A stretch of DNA of 64,000 bases from Bacillus sp. T33-2 (GCF_002860205.1 NZ_PGVB01000025.1:1-64000), one strand, 5' to 3'. Numbered from the stretch's first letter, positions 36,954-47,419 are shown. Program-made: numbers and translations. Notes: generated by a model not told the origin, from the letters alone.

Positions 36954-37307
36954 CTATCGCGGGCTATCTCTACGTTCTTCCGACTCCAATGCAGCAATCA
37001 TTTGTCTAATTCGTTCAATTTCTTGTTCGATTTGTTCAATCGTTTTGGATAACACTCGGAAAACATGGTTAAACTGGCTTCCACTGAGACCTTGATATTC
37101 TGTAAGGACATTATTTTCACGAATCCTGTCAAACCAGCTCGCTAGATCACCCTCCCAAGTCACAGCAGATAACTCAGGGGTCGTACACAAACGTTCATGA
37201 CGGATGAAATCCTGTTGATGCTGTGACAACTCCCCTTCACATCTAATCAGCCGCTGAAGATGCATCTGCTTTTTTCTTAATTTTGCATAAAAATAAGATA
37301 GAGACAT
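36954..37307 (-). CDS. DUF5082-like T7SS chaperone (YwqH-like)
   Basis: 117 residues from ATG at 37307 behind GGAGG; helical coiled coil throughout (YFYAKLRKKQMHLQRLIRC, then LSKTIEQIEQEIERIRQM). Small helical proteins of this kind precede LXG toxin genes and help deliver the LXG domain to the T7SS. First gene of the toxin operon. Family call is by position and fold-type, not a strong motif. Confidence 0.7.
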   Translation of the reverse strand: MSLSYFYAKLRKKQMHLQRLIRCEGELSQHQQDFIRHERLCTTPELSAVTWEGDLASWFDRIRENNVLTEYQGLSGSQFNHVFRVLSKTIEQIEQEIERIRQMIAALESEERRDSPR

Positions 37308-37319
37308 TTTGACCTGCAC

Positions 37320-37818
37320 CTCCTGCTGAAGATTTATAAAACATTTGTAAATTTATATCTATAAACGCCAATAATATCCTAAATTCCCAGCTAAATTCCT
37401 ATTTACATATTTTATACTTTTGTACTAGGTGATTAAATAGGTAAATTGTATTGATTTTCATAAAATTACATTTTTCTGAAAACATAACACATTATGAAAT
37501 TACTTGACTAATTCTGCAGAAAATCACATGAAAAAGAGAGACACCAAACATACAGAGATATGTCTATGTGACTCTGTATGCGGGTCTCTCTCCTTTTTTA
37601 AAATGAAATTAATTGGAGTGCAATTCCAGTTAAAAAGGGTTACTCAAAGTCAATTACAAAATTAGAATTTTTTGTATGCTCAATTACTCTTCTGGATATC
37701 GATTTTCCCAGTTTTATAGTATTCGTATTACAAAACCGTTGACAATCATTTCGCCATCAACCTTTACAGTTTTGTTGTCTTTTTTTTACTTTTATATAAG
37801 AAGATGTTACAGTAATTT
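37320..37818. other. Upstream region of the LXG operon with nested hairpin
   Basis: No gene. At 37531-37600 GAGAGAC pairs with GTCTCTC, enclosing CATACAGAG with CTCTGTATG; both strands have flanking T/A runs, so it can terminate in either direction. The AT-rich part 37320-37500 probably contains the operon promoter. Confidence 0.55.
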
Positions 37819-38826
37819 TCAAAAGTATTCACCCTTATATTCACCAGGTTGAATTTTTTTATTTAACGATGAGCCAGGCACATTCGTTAAATATATACCA
37901 ACGGTACGATAGCCTGCATTTCTACGGTGTAATTTGGGTCACACAGTCACAAGCGGTTCCTTTCCTGGAAGAATCACCGGTACTCACCAAAACAGCTAGC
38001 CAACTTTGTTGTCCTGCAATCCAATTCGCCGGCAGCATGCAAAATCGCTGAAACTCACTGCACTTTTTACGTCTGCATCGTACTACCGCATTAACAATAA
38101 ATGCACCCGGGACAAATCCATTAACATACAAAGCATATTTTAGTAGTTTCACGAAGTCCCCGCTACTACCCTCAGATAATGTAGGTAGCAAACTTCTTGT
38201 TGTTGGCCCAGCAATACCAGTTTGATTTTCTGGAGCAATTCCTTCTTCTGTTTGAATACCGTATATTAACGCTTTGTTCGTATTCCTCTGGTATAAACCA
38301 TCACAAGGGTTGAACACCCGCAGTTGTCAAATGTTAAAGTTCAGATCCTGCTTCATTTGCCGAATCCGAGAATCTCCTCCAGGTAGAAGCACATACTCAT
38401 CCATTATTAAAAAGGCCTTGAAGACTTAATCATAAACTTTCCCTTCTCGAATAGTAGACCTGCATCGATTTGTAATTACATTTCGGCAGCTTCCGTTCCT
38501 TCACCAAAAGTGCCGGTAAAACCTGTTGGGTGTAGCCTTTACATTACATGCCACCTTGCAAAATTTTAACAATGTTTTGCCCTTTTTGCATCTGTCGGAA
38601 CAAGTCCTCGAACCATTTCTCCCCATGCTCTGTATGCTGCTTTTATACCTTCGCCAAAGTTATCAGACGGCTTTGAAATGCCCAGCTCGATTTGTAGAGC
38701 CGTGGTTAATGCATACATCGTAGACCATCCTGTTTTTCCAGTTTCCGGGGCACGATTATAACCATACCTACCACTATAAGTTGAATTAACCCATTGTTGA
38801 ACCTTTATTACCATTTCATCCATCAA
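37819..38826 (-). pseudogene. Peptidoglycan-binding / DUF1906 glycoside-hydrolase-like protein, decayed
   Basis: Fragments in order: EMVIKVQQWVNSTYSGRYGY with GKTGWSTMYALTTALQIELG, then PCDGLYQRNTNKALIYGIQ, then STGDSSRKGTACDCVTQ, then in another frame NAGYRTVGIYLTNVPG. These follow a family with N-terminal peptidoglycan-binding repeats and a C-terminal Rv2525c/DUF1906 glycosidase-like domain. Several frameshifts, an internal deletion and loss of most of the catalytic domain make it non-functional. The original start (ATG after AAAGGAG at 38826) survives. Confidence 0.8.
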
Positions 38827-39018
38827 AGATTTCTCCTTTCAATTTGTCTTGCATGCCTTTCCTAATGGATAACAAAAAGGAGGAAACTCTCAAAAAACTC
38901 CATTAAAAGTCTAGTAAAAAATCGTTGATGTGATGATGTGTAACAATAGAAAGGAATTCCTAGACATAGACCGAATAATGTGACTATGGAAAAAGGTAAG
39001 AAAAAAGGTGGGATGATC

Positions 39019-39768
39019 ATGTGGATGACGGATGATGAGATAGAATATTACAAGGCACGCAGTAAGTTTATCTCGGGTGCTGGATGCTTCATTGCGGTTG
39101 CAGTTGTAATTTTGATACTCATTGTTTCAGTTTTTTCATTCGCCTCAAAGGTTTTGGATTTAATGGAGCCCAAAGATAGGCAGCTTTTTGTAAGTAAATC
39201 TCCTGATCAAACCCATGCTATTAAAGTAATTGAAAAGGGGCGTGGTTTGTCTTTTGCTGACCCAACCGTTTTGATTTCCTACAAAAAATATAAAATTGAA
39301 CGCCAACTTAATAATGATCGAAAGGATCTGGCAGCTGACAACGTTTCTATTAATTGGAACAATAATGAAGAGGCAACGGTTATTCTATACGGCGACGAGC
39401 AATACCCGAGAGTAATTCAATTTAAAGTACCAGAGAAAGGGGAATATCCGTTTCAAGTTATTAAAGAAGATTTGGATATTATTACTTTGCTAAGCAGACA
39501 ATCTCCTAACCATGTCAATGTCGTTGAATTGAGAAGAAAACGTTCATTGGGGATGCCATATGCTAATAATCCTCCTGTCGAGGTTTATTATGGCAAAATC
39601 GGAAGTAGCCTACAGAAATATGACGCACCCTATGCAGATCAGCAACACCGTATGGATTTTTTTGAAATAATTTGGCATGATGATCAACACGCGACGATTC
39701 ATGCAAAACAGCACTTGGGCAAGGGTTCTACTCGACTAGTTTCTACATTGGAAATTACCTTAAATTAA
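39019..39768 (+). CDS. Membrane-anchored hypothetical protein, DUF5412-like
   Basis: About 249 residues from ATG at 39019, behind AAAGGTGGG; an upstream start at 38980 is possible. One N-terminal membrane anchor (GCFIAVAVVILILIVSVFSF) and an extracytoplasmic beta-rich domain beginning KSPDQTHAIKVIEKG, which resembles DUF5412 domains. No catalytic motif. Stands alone. Confidence 0.65.
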   Translation: MWMTDDEIEYYKARSKFISGAGCFIAVAVVILILIVSVFSFASKVLDLMEPKDRQLFVSKSPDQTHAIKVIEKGRGLSFADPTVLISYKKYKIERQLNNDRKDLAADNVSINWNNNEEATVILYGDEQYPRVIQFKVPEKGEYPFQVIKEDLDIITLLSRQSPNHVNVVELRRKRSLGMPYANNPPVEVYYGKIGSSLQKYDAPYADQQHRMDFFEIIWHDDQHATIHAKQHLGKGSTRLVSTLEITLN

Positions 39769-39866
39769 GGTTATGTTAATATTCCACTGCATCCTAGCTC
39801 GTTCTAAGGTATCCATGCTTTTTCTTATCCCAAAGGATGTGAGCATGTTTTTAAATAGCACTTCTA

Positions 39867-40165
39867 TTATCGGCGTGCTTCTGAATTCTTCATCAAAATG
39901 TATTTCGTTTTCACAAGAAAGGGTATTACACTTAGGAGAATTCTAGGTTGATAGTGACCAAGAAGCCCTTGATAAGAATCCGCTGCGGCATGGTGAAATT
40001 CATCCACTATAATAAAATCATAATAACCACTGGTCGTAGGCTCATACAGCTTTTTACTGTTAAAACTCTGGATACTTACAAACAAGTGATCAAGAGATTG
40101 GGCTGCTGATTTCCCACAAGAATATCCCCAAAGTTCGGGTCCTTTACATCACCCGATCCAGACTC
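39867..40165 (-). pseudogene. Relic of a DEAD/DEAH helicase
   Basis: DVKDPNFGDILVGNQQPNLL, then in a second frame LFVSIQSFN and FIIVDEFHHAAADSYQ (motif II D-E-x-H) and LLGHYQPRILL, as in DUF3427-type phospholipase-D/helicase proteins. A one-base loss near 40087 separates the frames, and motif I and everything after motif III are absent. Beyond it (39780-39866) another frame reads HFDEEFRSTPIIEVLFKNML, a fragment of something else. Confidence 0.65.
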
Positions 40166-40280
40166 TGGCTAGAAGTTTCTCTTGTCTCCATTATGGAAAG
40201 GGGGTGATTATCGTGGAATTTCTAAAAGAAGTGTTGAAAGGGGTTGTTTCCAGGCAATCTCATAGCTCTTTCTCAGCAAA

Positions 40281-40317
40281 GAAAACCACCCCGCGCAGGA
40301 AACAAAGGGTGGTTTCC
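40281..40317 (-). terminator. Terminator of the VOC gene
   Basis: GAAAACCACCCC and GGGTGGTTTC pair; on the minus strand the stem is followed by TTTTCTTT. Confidence 0.75.
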
Positions 40318-40347
40318 CGATCAATCTTTAATCACCAAACATGGATC

Positions 40348-40743
40348 CTATTTTGCATTCTCATCAGCTTGATGAATTCCGAATATATTCCCTTCGGTAT
40401 CAATATAGTATCCTTGCCACGCCATTCCAGGCAGTGCATATTTGGGCAATGCGACCTTGCCGCCATTCTCAAGAATTTTGGCTTCCGCTTCGTCATAATT
40501 ATCGACACCCATTGTACAAGCATACCCATTAAGAGCTTGGCTTGCTTTCGGCGGAGGACTTTGACGCTGCATCAAAGCACCATTAATCCCAGGTTCATTC
40601 TCATCGCCAGTCACCGCTCCAAAGTAAGGCATTCCTGCGAAATCACTCCAATCTTGAAATGACCATCCAAATACCTCACCATAAAATTTCTTTGCCCGTT
40701 CCATGTCATCCACATGAATTTCGAAGTGAACTAATCTTCCCAT
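40348..40743 (-). CDS. VOC-superfamily (glyoxalase/bleomycin-resistance-like) protein
   Basis: 131 residues with the beta-alpha-beta-beta-beta layout of one VOC unit pair: VHFEIHVDDMERAKKFYGEVFGW, then YYIDTEGNIFGIHQ. Metal ligands may be H6 and the terminal-strand E/H, but this branch is often metal-free. ATG behind AGGAGGTAATC. Single gene with its own terminator. Substrate unknown. Confidence 0.85.
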   Translation of the reverse strand: MGRLVHFEIHVDDMERAKKFYGEVFGWSFQDWSDFAGMPYFGAVTGDENEPGINGALMQRQSPPPKASQALNGYACTMGVDNYDEAEAKILENGGKVALPKYALPGMAWQGYYIDTEGNIFGIHQADENAK

Positions 40744-40942
40744 GATTACCTCCTAGTTTTGTTCAAAATGTTTCTTCTTACCGTAAGTTGATACTTATGT
40801 AGCTTCATGCCTATGGTCTTTATTTATATTTTCAAATCTAAGATGCAGCAGGCTTTTCAATTTGAGTTAAGTCACCTCTTTATTATAGGACAGTTGCGGG
40901 AATATATACAATTTTACAAAAATATAATTTTAACTGACAAAA

Positions 40943-40974
40943 AAGGCAGCTCCCTGATGATGGATAGCTACCTT
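40943..40974 (-). terminator. Terminator of the royal-jelly-like gene
   Basis: AAGGCAGCT and AGCTACCTT pair with one mismatch; on the minus strand a run of T follows. Confidence 0.65.
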
Positions 40975-40981
40975 CGTTTAA

Positions 40982-42079
40982 TTATGAAAAGGTAGGAGCA
41001 GGGAATTCATCAATTCTCATACGAAGTAAACTATATGGTTTTTCCCGCAGATCTCTTCCATAATGAAATCTCGCCTGCCGATGTAATTGATTCACAATGA
41101 CATATAAGTATTTATCGGGGCCAATCGAAAAAGTATCCGGCCATAAAATTCTCGGGTCATGTGCGATGGTTTCCATTGCGCCATTCGGCAATATCTTCCG
41201 GATACTGTTGTTTTCATAGTCTCCTGCATAAACAGTTCCTTTTGCGCCGGTGATCATTCCATCAGACGCACCTTTTTCCCCCCAATACTGCACATAATGG
41301 GATAAATTCATGTCCTGTATCCTTCTGTCTCTTAGGGCTTCTGTTGAGATTGAGAACAGTTGACGGCTGGTTAGCGGAGCATAAAATAAAACCTTTCCAT
41401 CAGGAGAAATCGCTAAACTATCGGAAGCCAATCGAAATGGGGAAGTTGAACCGTCCGGGTTGCGATTCATCAAAATTTCCCCTTCTACTTTTGGCAAAAG
41501 ATAGGGATCGGGTGATGTTGATACTGCCCCATTTAACCGTCTAAACGTGTTCCCAGTTTCTAAATCTACGACAATAATGGCCCCTGGCCCTCTGGAAGAA
41601 GAATCCGTTATATATGCATAGCCTGCTCTTCCAACGCGAAAATCCAAACGGACATCATTCAGATAAGTTGTTGGCAAGACAACATCTTCTGTAAAGGTAT
41701 ATACTCTCCTTATTGTATTCGTGCTTAAATCAACAGCAACTAATTTTGCTCCCCCTTGAATAGGTTCAGAAAAATTTGGTGCCCCTGTATCTAGGACCCA
41801 AAGTGTTCCTCTTCCATCAGCAACGATACTTTGGACACTGACGAAAGACATCGCAATATTACCAGTATTAACCAAATTGGTTTCTAAACTGGGATAAGGC
41901 TGAAATTCACCCTCAACAATTTCCGCCACAGTAAATTGAACGTCGTCTCCCCATTTCGGAAAGCAAACAAAAATACGACCGGTTTCGGAAACGCTGACAC
42001 CTGTAGGCATAGCCCCATAAAAAGCATGCACCAGTTCAAACTGCCCAAAATATTTTTCCATAGGTAACATAGGTTGCAT
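40982..42079 (-). CDS. Major royal jelly / Yellow-family beta-propeller protein
   Basis: 365 residues. Family landmarks: GAMPTGVSVSETGRIFVCFP, GTLWVLDTGAPN, NDVRLD, GYAYITDSSSRGPGAIIVVD and SDGMITGAKGTVYAGDYENN. These proteins form six-bladed propellers; bacterial members have unknown function, sometimes labelled L-dopachrome tautomerase-related. No signal peptide is obvious. ATG behind GGAGGATATC. Single gene. Confidence 0.85.
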   Translation of the reverse strand: MQPMLPMEKYFGQFELVHAFYGAMPTGVSVSETGRIFVCFPKWGDDVQFTVAEIVEGEFQPYPSLETNLVNTGNIAMSFVSVQSIVADGRGTLWVLDTGAPNFSEPIQGGAKLVAVDLSTNTIRRVYTFTEDVVLPTTYLNDVRLDFRVGRAGYAYITDSSSRGPGAIIVVDLETGNTFRRLNGAVSTSPDPYLLPKVEGEILMNRNPDGSTSPFRLASDSLAISPDGKVLFYAPLTSRQLFSISTEALRDRRIQDMNLSHYVQYWGEKGASDGMITGAKGTVYAGDYENNSIRKILPNGAMETIAHDPRILWPDTFSIGPDKYLYVIVNQLHRQARFHYGRDLREKPYSLLRMRIDEFPAPTFS

Positions 42080-42308
42080 GATATCCTCCTCATCAAATCC
42101 GAACGGATATCACCTATATATGATGAAAATTTTTTGTAGTGCCTGGTTCTTGTGAATTTTTTATCGTGATAGATGCTGTGGGTTTCAACTTCCCATTATT
42201 AAAAATGTTGGTTTTATTAACGCTAGAATGAAATTATTTAAGAACCTCATTTACTTATGATACAGTTCACAGTGATAAGTCTAAATGAGGTTTTTCCAGC
42301 TGAAGTAA

Positions 42309-42640
42309 TTAAGACTCGAATTTTTCAAAGACAGGCTCTGTTAAAATTATTTTTTCCGGTACAACCGACCATACATAGAAGCTAGACTCAGGAAATACAC
42401 CTTGTGAAGAAATTAATGATTCAAATTCATTCTGAACTCCAGTTTCTTTAGCCATTTCACCTAAAAAACTAATTGTATCCGTGTAGAAAAAACCTGGACT
42501 TAAACGTCCTTTTGACCTTTCAATGCCAAAAGCTCCTATAACACACAAGCTCCATAAGATAAATACCACCTGAATACTCGGTTCCTATGATTCTTGTTGC
42601 CCTACCATTACTAGGTCGCCATCGCTCGGGAACAACGGAA
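42309..42640 (-). pseudogene. Unidentified broken gene, 3' part
   Basis: Frame one reads VVPERWRPSNGRATRIIGTE then YSGGIYLMELV; after a shift near 42540, a second frame continues IGAFGIERSKGRLSPGFFY then DTISFLGEMAKETG to a normal stop. It looks like one protein split by a one-base change, family unknown. A GGGGACAGGCACC REP half lies just upstream at 42677. Confidence 0.45.
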
Positions 42641-42840
42641 TTATGAGTATTAGCCATCACTGCATCAAAGCATTATCAGTGTGGGGACAGGCACCTTACA
42701 GTGTTTTCTCTAAAACTTTTTAAAAAGCCGATTTCCCCCGCACTTTTCAAGTATAATGAACCATATTCAGATGATGTATATGATACTTCTTGGAGAGAAT
42801 CCTATCCATATGACGAAAAAACAAATAAAGAGGTTGAATA

Positions 42841-44286
42841 ATGAGTAAAAGAAGTTTTGAGGATTATCATGTAAGCGATGAAATCAAGAGAGCACTAGCT
42901 GTTTTAAAATACGAAACGCCAACAGAAGTTCAAAGTAAAGTCATCCCAGCAGCAATGGAGAACCAGGATCTTGTGGTAAAAGCACAAACAGGAAGCGGCA
43001 AGACAGCCTCCTTTGGTATTCCTGTTTCCGATATGATTGATTGGGAGGAAAAAAAGCCACAGGCTTTAATTCTTACCCCAACCAGGGAGCTAGCGGTTCA
43101 AGTCCGCGAAGATATTACGAATATTGGAAGGTTTAAACGCATTAAAGCAGTGGCCGTCTATGGAAAGGAACCATTTTCAAAACAAAAGGATGAATTGAAG
43201 CAAAAAACTCATGTAGTCGTTGGTACGCCTGGCCGGGTTATGGACCATATTGAACGAGAAACCCTCGATTTGGATCAAATAAAGTACCTTATTATAGATG
43301 AAGCTGATGAGATGCTTAATAGAGGTTTCATCGATGAAGTGGAAGCGATCATCAATGAGCTGCCTTCAAACCGAGTGACAATGGTGTTTTCGGCTACCCT
43401 GGCTAAAGATGTTGAAGATCTTTGCTACAAGTATATGAAAGATCCTCTTCAGATTGAGATTGAATCAACTGGAGTAACGGCAGATACCATTGAACATTCT
43501 TTAATCGAAGTGAGAGAAGAAGAAAAGATTTCACTCCTTAAAGACGTCACGGTTGTAGAAAATCCAGACAGCTGCCTGATTTTCTGCCGTACAAAAGAAA
43601 ACGTTGATACGGTGTACAGCGAACTCGATAAAGCTGGATATTCTTGTGAGAGGCTCCATGGGGGACTGGAACAAGAGGACCGGTTCTCTGTTATGGAAGG
43701 GTTCAAACTGGGCAACTTCCGCTATCTGGTGGCCACCGATGTAGCTGCGAGAGGCATTGATATTGATAATGTGACACTTGTCATCAACTATGACGTGCCT
43801 ATGGAAAAAGAGAGCTATGTGCACAGAACCGGAAGAACCGGCCGTGCCGGAAATAAAGGAAAAGCCATTACGTTTTCAACACCCTATGAAGGAAAGTTCA
43901 TTAAAGCTATTGAAAAATACATTGGCTTTGAAATACCTGTTATAGAAGCACCGAGTCATATGGAAGTGGCGGGTGGAAAAGCTGCTTTCGAAGAAAAAAT
44001 CAGCGGCCGTCGAGTTGTGAGAAATAATAAAACAGCCCGAATCAATCAAGATATTATGAAACTCCATTTCACCGGTGGTAAAAAGAAGAAAATACGCGCT
44101 GTTGACTTTGTCGGAACGATCGCAAAAATCCCTGGAGTCACAGCAGATGATATCGGCATTATAACCATCCACGATCAAATGTCCTATGTAGATATTCTGA
44201 ATGGCAAGGGCTCGCTGGTTTTACAAGCCATGGAGAATGCGACTATCAAAGGTAAGAAGTTAAAGGTGAGCAAAGCAATTAAATAG
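42841..44286 (+). CDS. dbpA: ATP-dependent RNA helicase DbpA (YxiN)
   Basis: 481 residues, matching Bacillus DbpA/YxiN in length. All DEAD-box motifs are visible: AQTGSGKT (I), PTRELAVQ (Ia), IIDEADEM (II), FSATL (III), [11 protein letters not shown] (V), [10 protein letters not shown] (VI). The C-terminal RNA-binding domain ([34 protein letters not shown]) targets hairpin 92 of 23S rRNA in late 50S assembly. The ATG has only a GAGG site (AGAGGTTGAATA). Own promoter and terminator; monocistronic. Confidence 0.95.
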   Translation: MSKRSFEDYHVSDEIKRALAVLKYETPTEVQSKVIPAAMENQDLVVKAQTGSGKTASFGIPVSDMIDWEEKKPQALILTPTRELAVQVREDITNIGRFKRIKAVAVYGKEPFSKQKDELKQKTHVVVGTPGRVMDHIERETLDLDQIKYLIIDEADEMLNRGFIDEVEAIINELPSNRVTMVFSATLAKDVEDLCYKYMKDPLQIEIESTGVTADTIEHSLIEVREEEKISLLKDVTVVENPDSCLIFCRTKENVDTVYSELDKAGYSCERLHGGLEQEDRFSVMEGFKLGNFRYLVATDVAARGIDIDNVTLVINYDVPMEKESYVHRTGRTGRAGNKGKAITFSTPYEGKFIKAIEKYIGFEIPVIEAPSHMEVAGGKAAFEEKISGRRVVRNNKTARINQDIMKLHFTGGKKKKIRAVDFVGTIAKIPGVTADDIGIITIHDQMSYVDILNGKGSLVLQAMENATIKGKKLKVSKAIK

Positions 44287-44297
44287 ATAGAAAAAGG

Positions 44298-44350
44298 AAA
44301 AGCATACACCCTTCTCATTATAGAAAGTGAAGGGGATGTATGCTTTCATT
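44298..44350 (+). terminator. dbpA terminator
   Basis: AAAGCATACACCCTTC and GAAGGGGATGTATGCTTT pair with a small bulge, 12 nt after the stop, followed by a T-rich tail. Confidence 0.8.
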
Positions 44351-44362
44351 TTTGTCCCGCTT

Positions 44363-44618
44363 TTATAAATTGCTTATGGCATCTTTAACATCCGTAAATC
44401 TACTTACAACCTGAAATTCCTTCCCGATTGATGAATCATCCTCCAGACATCCAAAAATGACTTTGGCAACATCCTCACGAGGAACTTCTCCTCTTTCAAC
44501 TTCACTTGCTATTTCCGGTTCCACTCTCATTTGTTAGTAATCCTGGGTGGACGATTGTAAAATCTAAGGCGGTTCCCCCCAGCACTGATCTGCATAGTGC
44601 TTGGCGACCACATAAGGC
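44363..44618 (-). pseudogene. SDR/NAD(P)H-binding oxidoreductase relic (YhfK-like)
   Basis: PYVVAKHYAD, LDFTIVHPGLLTNESGTG and REDVAKVIFGCLEDDSSIG, in shifting frames, are the C-terminal half of an atypical SDR such as YhfK/YwnB. The catalytic-lysine area survives, but the Rossmann start is gone. Confidence 0.75.
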
Positions 44619-44868
44619 GAAGTGAATCAATTTGCCCTTTCTTTGGTTTGGCTCGCTTTGTACCTATATTCTTCAATCCTTCCGCCGGGCACAAGTTATT
44701 GCTTCTTTATTTTAGCTCAGGTCTGTTCCAACGAAAGTATTTTAGAGTTTGATGTTATCCACCTTATTTTACAATTACCTGCCTTTATACAGTATAAATT
44801 CAAGGCCCTACTCCCGTGTGCCAACTCAACACCATTTATACATAGCAAAAAACGTTCTATATAATCCC

Positions 44869-44923
44869 TTGACAAAACATCCAACTCTATACGATACTTA
44901 ATATCTAATTAGAATAATTATAT
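44869..44923 (+). promoter_or_regulatory. ahpC promoter with PerR box
   Basis: TTGACA (44869-44874) and, 18 nt on, GATACT (44893-44898) form a sigma-A promoter. TTAGAATAATTATAT (44909-44923) matches the PerR operator TTATAATNATTATAA at all but two positions and covers the start region, so peroxide-dependent derepression is expected. Confidence 0.7.
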
Positions 44924-44928
44924 TTAAA

Positions 44929-44960
44929 TAATAGTTTGTTAAAAATTTCGCAAACTATTA
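44929..44960 (+). promoter_or_regulatory. Perfect inverted repeat in the ahpC leader
   Basis: TAATAGTTTG and CAAACTATTA form a 10 bp perfect stem with a 12-nt loop, just before the ribosome binding site; a second operator or an mRNA hairpin. Confidence 0.5.
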
Positions 44961-44993
44961 ATATATAAAAACACATCAAGGAGGACAATACAT

Positions 44994-45557
44994 ATGTCTT
45001 TAATTGGAAAAGTAGTACAACCTTTCTCAGCAAGTGCCTACCATAAGGGAGAGTTTATTGACGTTACTGACGAGAATTTTAAAGGTCAATGGAGTGTCGT
45101 TTGCTTTTATCCGGCAGATTTCACATTCGTATGCCCTACTGAACTGGAAGACTTGCAAAACGAATATGCAACTCTGAAAGAACTTGGAGTTGAAGTTTAC
45201 TCTGTTTCTACAGATACTCATTTCACTCATAAGGCATGGCACGACCATTCAGAAGCTATTGGCAAGATTGAATATATTATGATTGGTGACCCTTCACAAA
45301 GGATTTCTCGCAACTTCGACGTATTGAACGAAGAAGAAGGTCTTGCTCAGCGCGGAACTTTCATAATCGATCCAGATGGCGTTGTTCAGGCTATGGAAAT
45401 CAATGCGGACGGCATTGGCCGTGATGCAAGCACGCTCGTTAACAAGATTAAGGCAGCACAATATGTCCGCAACAATCCAGGCGAAGTTTGCCCAGCTAAA
45501 TGGCAAGAAGGTTCTGAAACTCTTAAGCCAAGCCTTGATCTTGTAGGAAAGATTTAA
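44994..45557 (+). CDS. ahpC: Alkyl hydroperoxide reductase subunit C
   Basis: 187 residues, a 2-Cys peroxiredoxin that reduces H2O2 and organic hydroperoxides. The peroxidatic cysteine C47 sits in TFVCPTE and the resolving C166 in GEVCPAKW; both are intact. ATG behind AAGGAGGACAA. AhpF, its reductant, follows after 12 nt. Regulated by the PerR-like operator upstream. Confidence 0.97.
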   Translation: MSLIGKVVQPFSASAYHKGEFIDVTDENFKGQWSVVCFYPADFTFVCPTELEDLQNEYATLKELGVEVYSVSTDTHFTHKAWHDHSEAIGKIEYIMIGDPSQRISRNFDVLNEEEGLAQRGTFIIDPDGVVQAMEINADGIGRDASTLVNKIKAAQYVRNNPGEVCPAKWQEGSETLKPSLDLVGKI

Positions 45558-45569
45558 GGAGCGCTATAA

Positions 45570-47099
45570 ATGGTACTAGAAGCAGATATTAAGGCACAAT
45601 TAAACCAATACCTTCAGCTGATGGAAGGCGATATCGTGCTGAAAGTCAGTGCAGGTTCTGATGACGTATCCAAGGACATGCTGGCTCTGATTGACGAGCT
45701 GGCTTCCATGTCATCTAAAATCACTGTCGAAACAGCTCAATTAACGAGAACGCCAAGTTTTAGTGTGAATCGCGTTGGCGAAGATACTGGGGTAACTTTT
45801 GCTGGTATCCCTCTTGGACACGAATTCACTTCATTGGTGCTGGCTCTCCTCCAGGTGAGCGGACGAGCTCCCAAGGTTGAACAGAAGGTTATTGATCAGA
45901 TTAAAAGCATTAAAGGCGAATATCATTTTGAATCGTACATCAGCTTGAGCTGCCACAACTGTCCTGATGTTGTACAAGCTCTGAACTTGATGAGCATTCT
46001 TAATCCTGGCATTACACACACGATGATTGATGGGGCTGCATTCAAGGAAGAAGTCGAACGCAAAGACATCATGGCAGTGCCAACTGTTTTCCTGAATGGC
46101 GAATCCTTTGGCAGCGGCCGGATGACCATTGAGGAAATCCTCGCGAAAATGGGAAGCGGCCAGGATGCATCAGAGTTTTCGGATAAGGATCCATTCGATG
46201 TGCTTGTTATCGGTGGCGGTCCAGCCGGGGCAAGTTCAGCCATCTATGCTGCACGTAAAGGCATTCGCACAGGTATTGTTGCTGAACGCTTTGGTGGACA
46301 AATCATGGATACTTTGGGCATTGAGAACTTTATCAGTACGAAATATACTGAAGGTCCAAAGCTCGCTGCAAGCCTTGAAGAACATGTGAAAGAATACGAC
46401 ATAGATGTCATGAACCTACAGCGTGCCAAGCGTCTCGAAAAGAAGGATCTCATCGAGATCGAACTCGAAAACGGAGCGGTTCTTAAGAGCAAAACCGTTA
46501 TCCTTTCAACAGGTGCCCGCTGGCGCAATGTTGGCGTACCAGGAGAAGCTGAGTTCAAGAACAAAGGTGTCGCATACTGCCCTCACTGTGACGGCCCATT
46601 ATTTGAAGGAAAACACGTTGCGGTTATCGGCGGCGGCAATTCCGGCATTGAGGCAGCAATTGATCTGGCAGGAATTGTGAAACATGTCACAGTTCTTGAG
46701 TTCATGCCAGAGCTGAAAGCTGATTTGGTCCTCCAGGAGCGCCTATACAGCCTGCCTAACGTCACTGTCCTGAAGAACGTCCAGACAAAAGAAATCACCG
46801 GCACCGACAAAGTGAACGGCATTTCTTATATTGATCGTGAGACAGGTGAAGAACATCACATTGAATTGCAGGGTGTATTCGTTCAGATCGGCCTTGTGCC
46901 AAATACCGATTGGCTGGGTGAAACGATTGAACGCACCCGTTTCGGTGAAATCGTAGTCGACAAGCACGGCGCTACCAACATCCCGGGAGTGTTTGCTGCA
47001 GGCGACTGTACGGACAGTGCTTATAAGCAAATCATCATCTCAATGGGGTCAGGTGCTACTGCAGCCTTAGGCGCATTCGATTATTTGATTCGAAATTAA
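45570..47099 (+). CDS. ahpF: Alkyl hydroperoxide reductase subunit F
   Basis: 509 residues, the flavoprotein that passes electrons from NADH to AhpC. The N-terminal double thioredoxin fold carries CHNC (C128/C131); the thioredoxin-reductase-like part has the FAD motif GGGPAG (215-220), the redox pair CPHC (C337/C340) and the NAD motif GGGNSG. GVFAAGDCTD closes the FAD site. RBS AAGGAGCG. Translation follows ahpC closely. Two other partial copies exist: its last 25 codons at 54765 and an internal relic at 61992. Confidence 0.97.
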   Translation: MVLEADIKAQLNQYLQLMEGDIVLKVSAGSDDVSKDMLALIDELASMSSKITVETAQLTRTPSFSVNRVGEDTGVTFAGIPLGHEFTSLVLALLQVSGRAPKVEQKVIDQIKSIKGEYHFESYISLSCHNCPDVVQALNLMSILNPGITHTMIDGAAFKEEVERKDIMAVPTVFLNGESFGSGRMTIEEILAKMGSGQDASEFSDKDPFDVLVIGGGPAGASSAIYAARKGIRTGIVAERFGGQIMDTLGIENFISTKYTEGPKLAASLEEHVKEYDIDVMNLQRAKRLEKKDLIEIELENGAVLKSKTVILSTGARWRNVGVPGEAEFKNKGVAYCPHCDGPLFEGKHVAVIGGGNSGIEAAIDLAGIVKHVTVLEFMPELKADLVLQERLYSLPNVTVLKNVQTKEITGTDKVNGISYIDRETGEEHHIELQGVFVQIGLVPNTDWLGETIERTRFGEIVVDKHGATNIPGVFAAGDCTDSAYKQIIISMGSGATAALGAFDYLIRN

Positions 47100-47225
47100 T
47101 GAATGAACATTAGCAGCACCACCGTCGATGCCAGACTTTCGCTGACCTATCAACAAAGGTTGCATAATTCTCTTTGTTGATCAGGTCAGCGTTAATGAAT
47201 CAACCATTCTATATCTAAGTTCCTG

Positions 47226-47270
47226 AAAGTCGATTTGTTACCATTGGAAACAAATCGACTTTTTCTTTTG
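47226..47270. terminator. ahpF terminator, duplicated at 54966-55010
   Basis: AAAGTCGATTTGTT and AACAAATCGACTTT with a 9-nt loop and T run. A second strong hairpin (GCTGACC with GGTCAGC) lies at 47139-47189. Confidence 0.8.
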
Positions 47271-47419
47271 TTTCAATGTTGTTCGAGCCGACATCATTGA
47301 ACGCAAATAAAATTATATTCAGCACATGATAAACATGCTAAACAAAAAATTCCTCTTCAGAAATCCGATTAAATGAGGAAAATAAAAAATGTAGCATTTC
47401 AAAAACAAAGATTCTCCTG

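Noticed and set aside
44622-44864. 80-codon plus-strand frame before ahpC
   Set aside because: Cysteine- and leucine-rich random-looking sequence without a ribosome site, beside an SDR relic.
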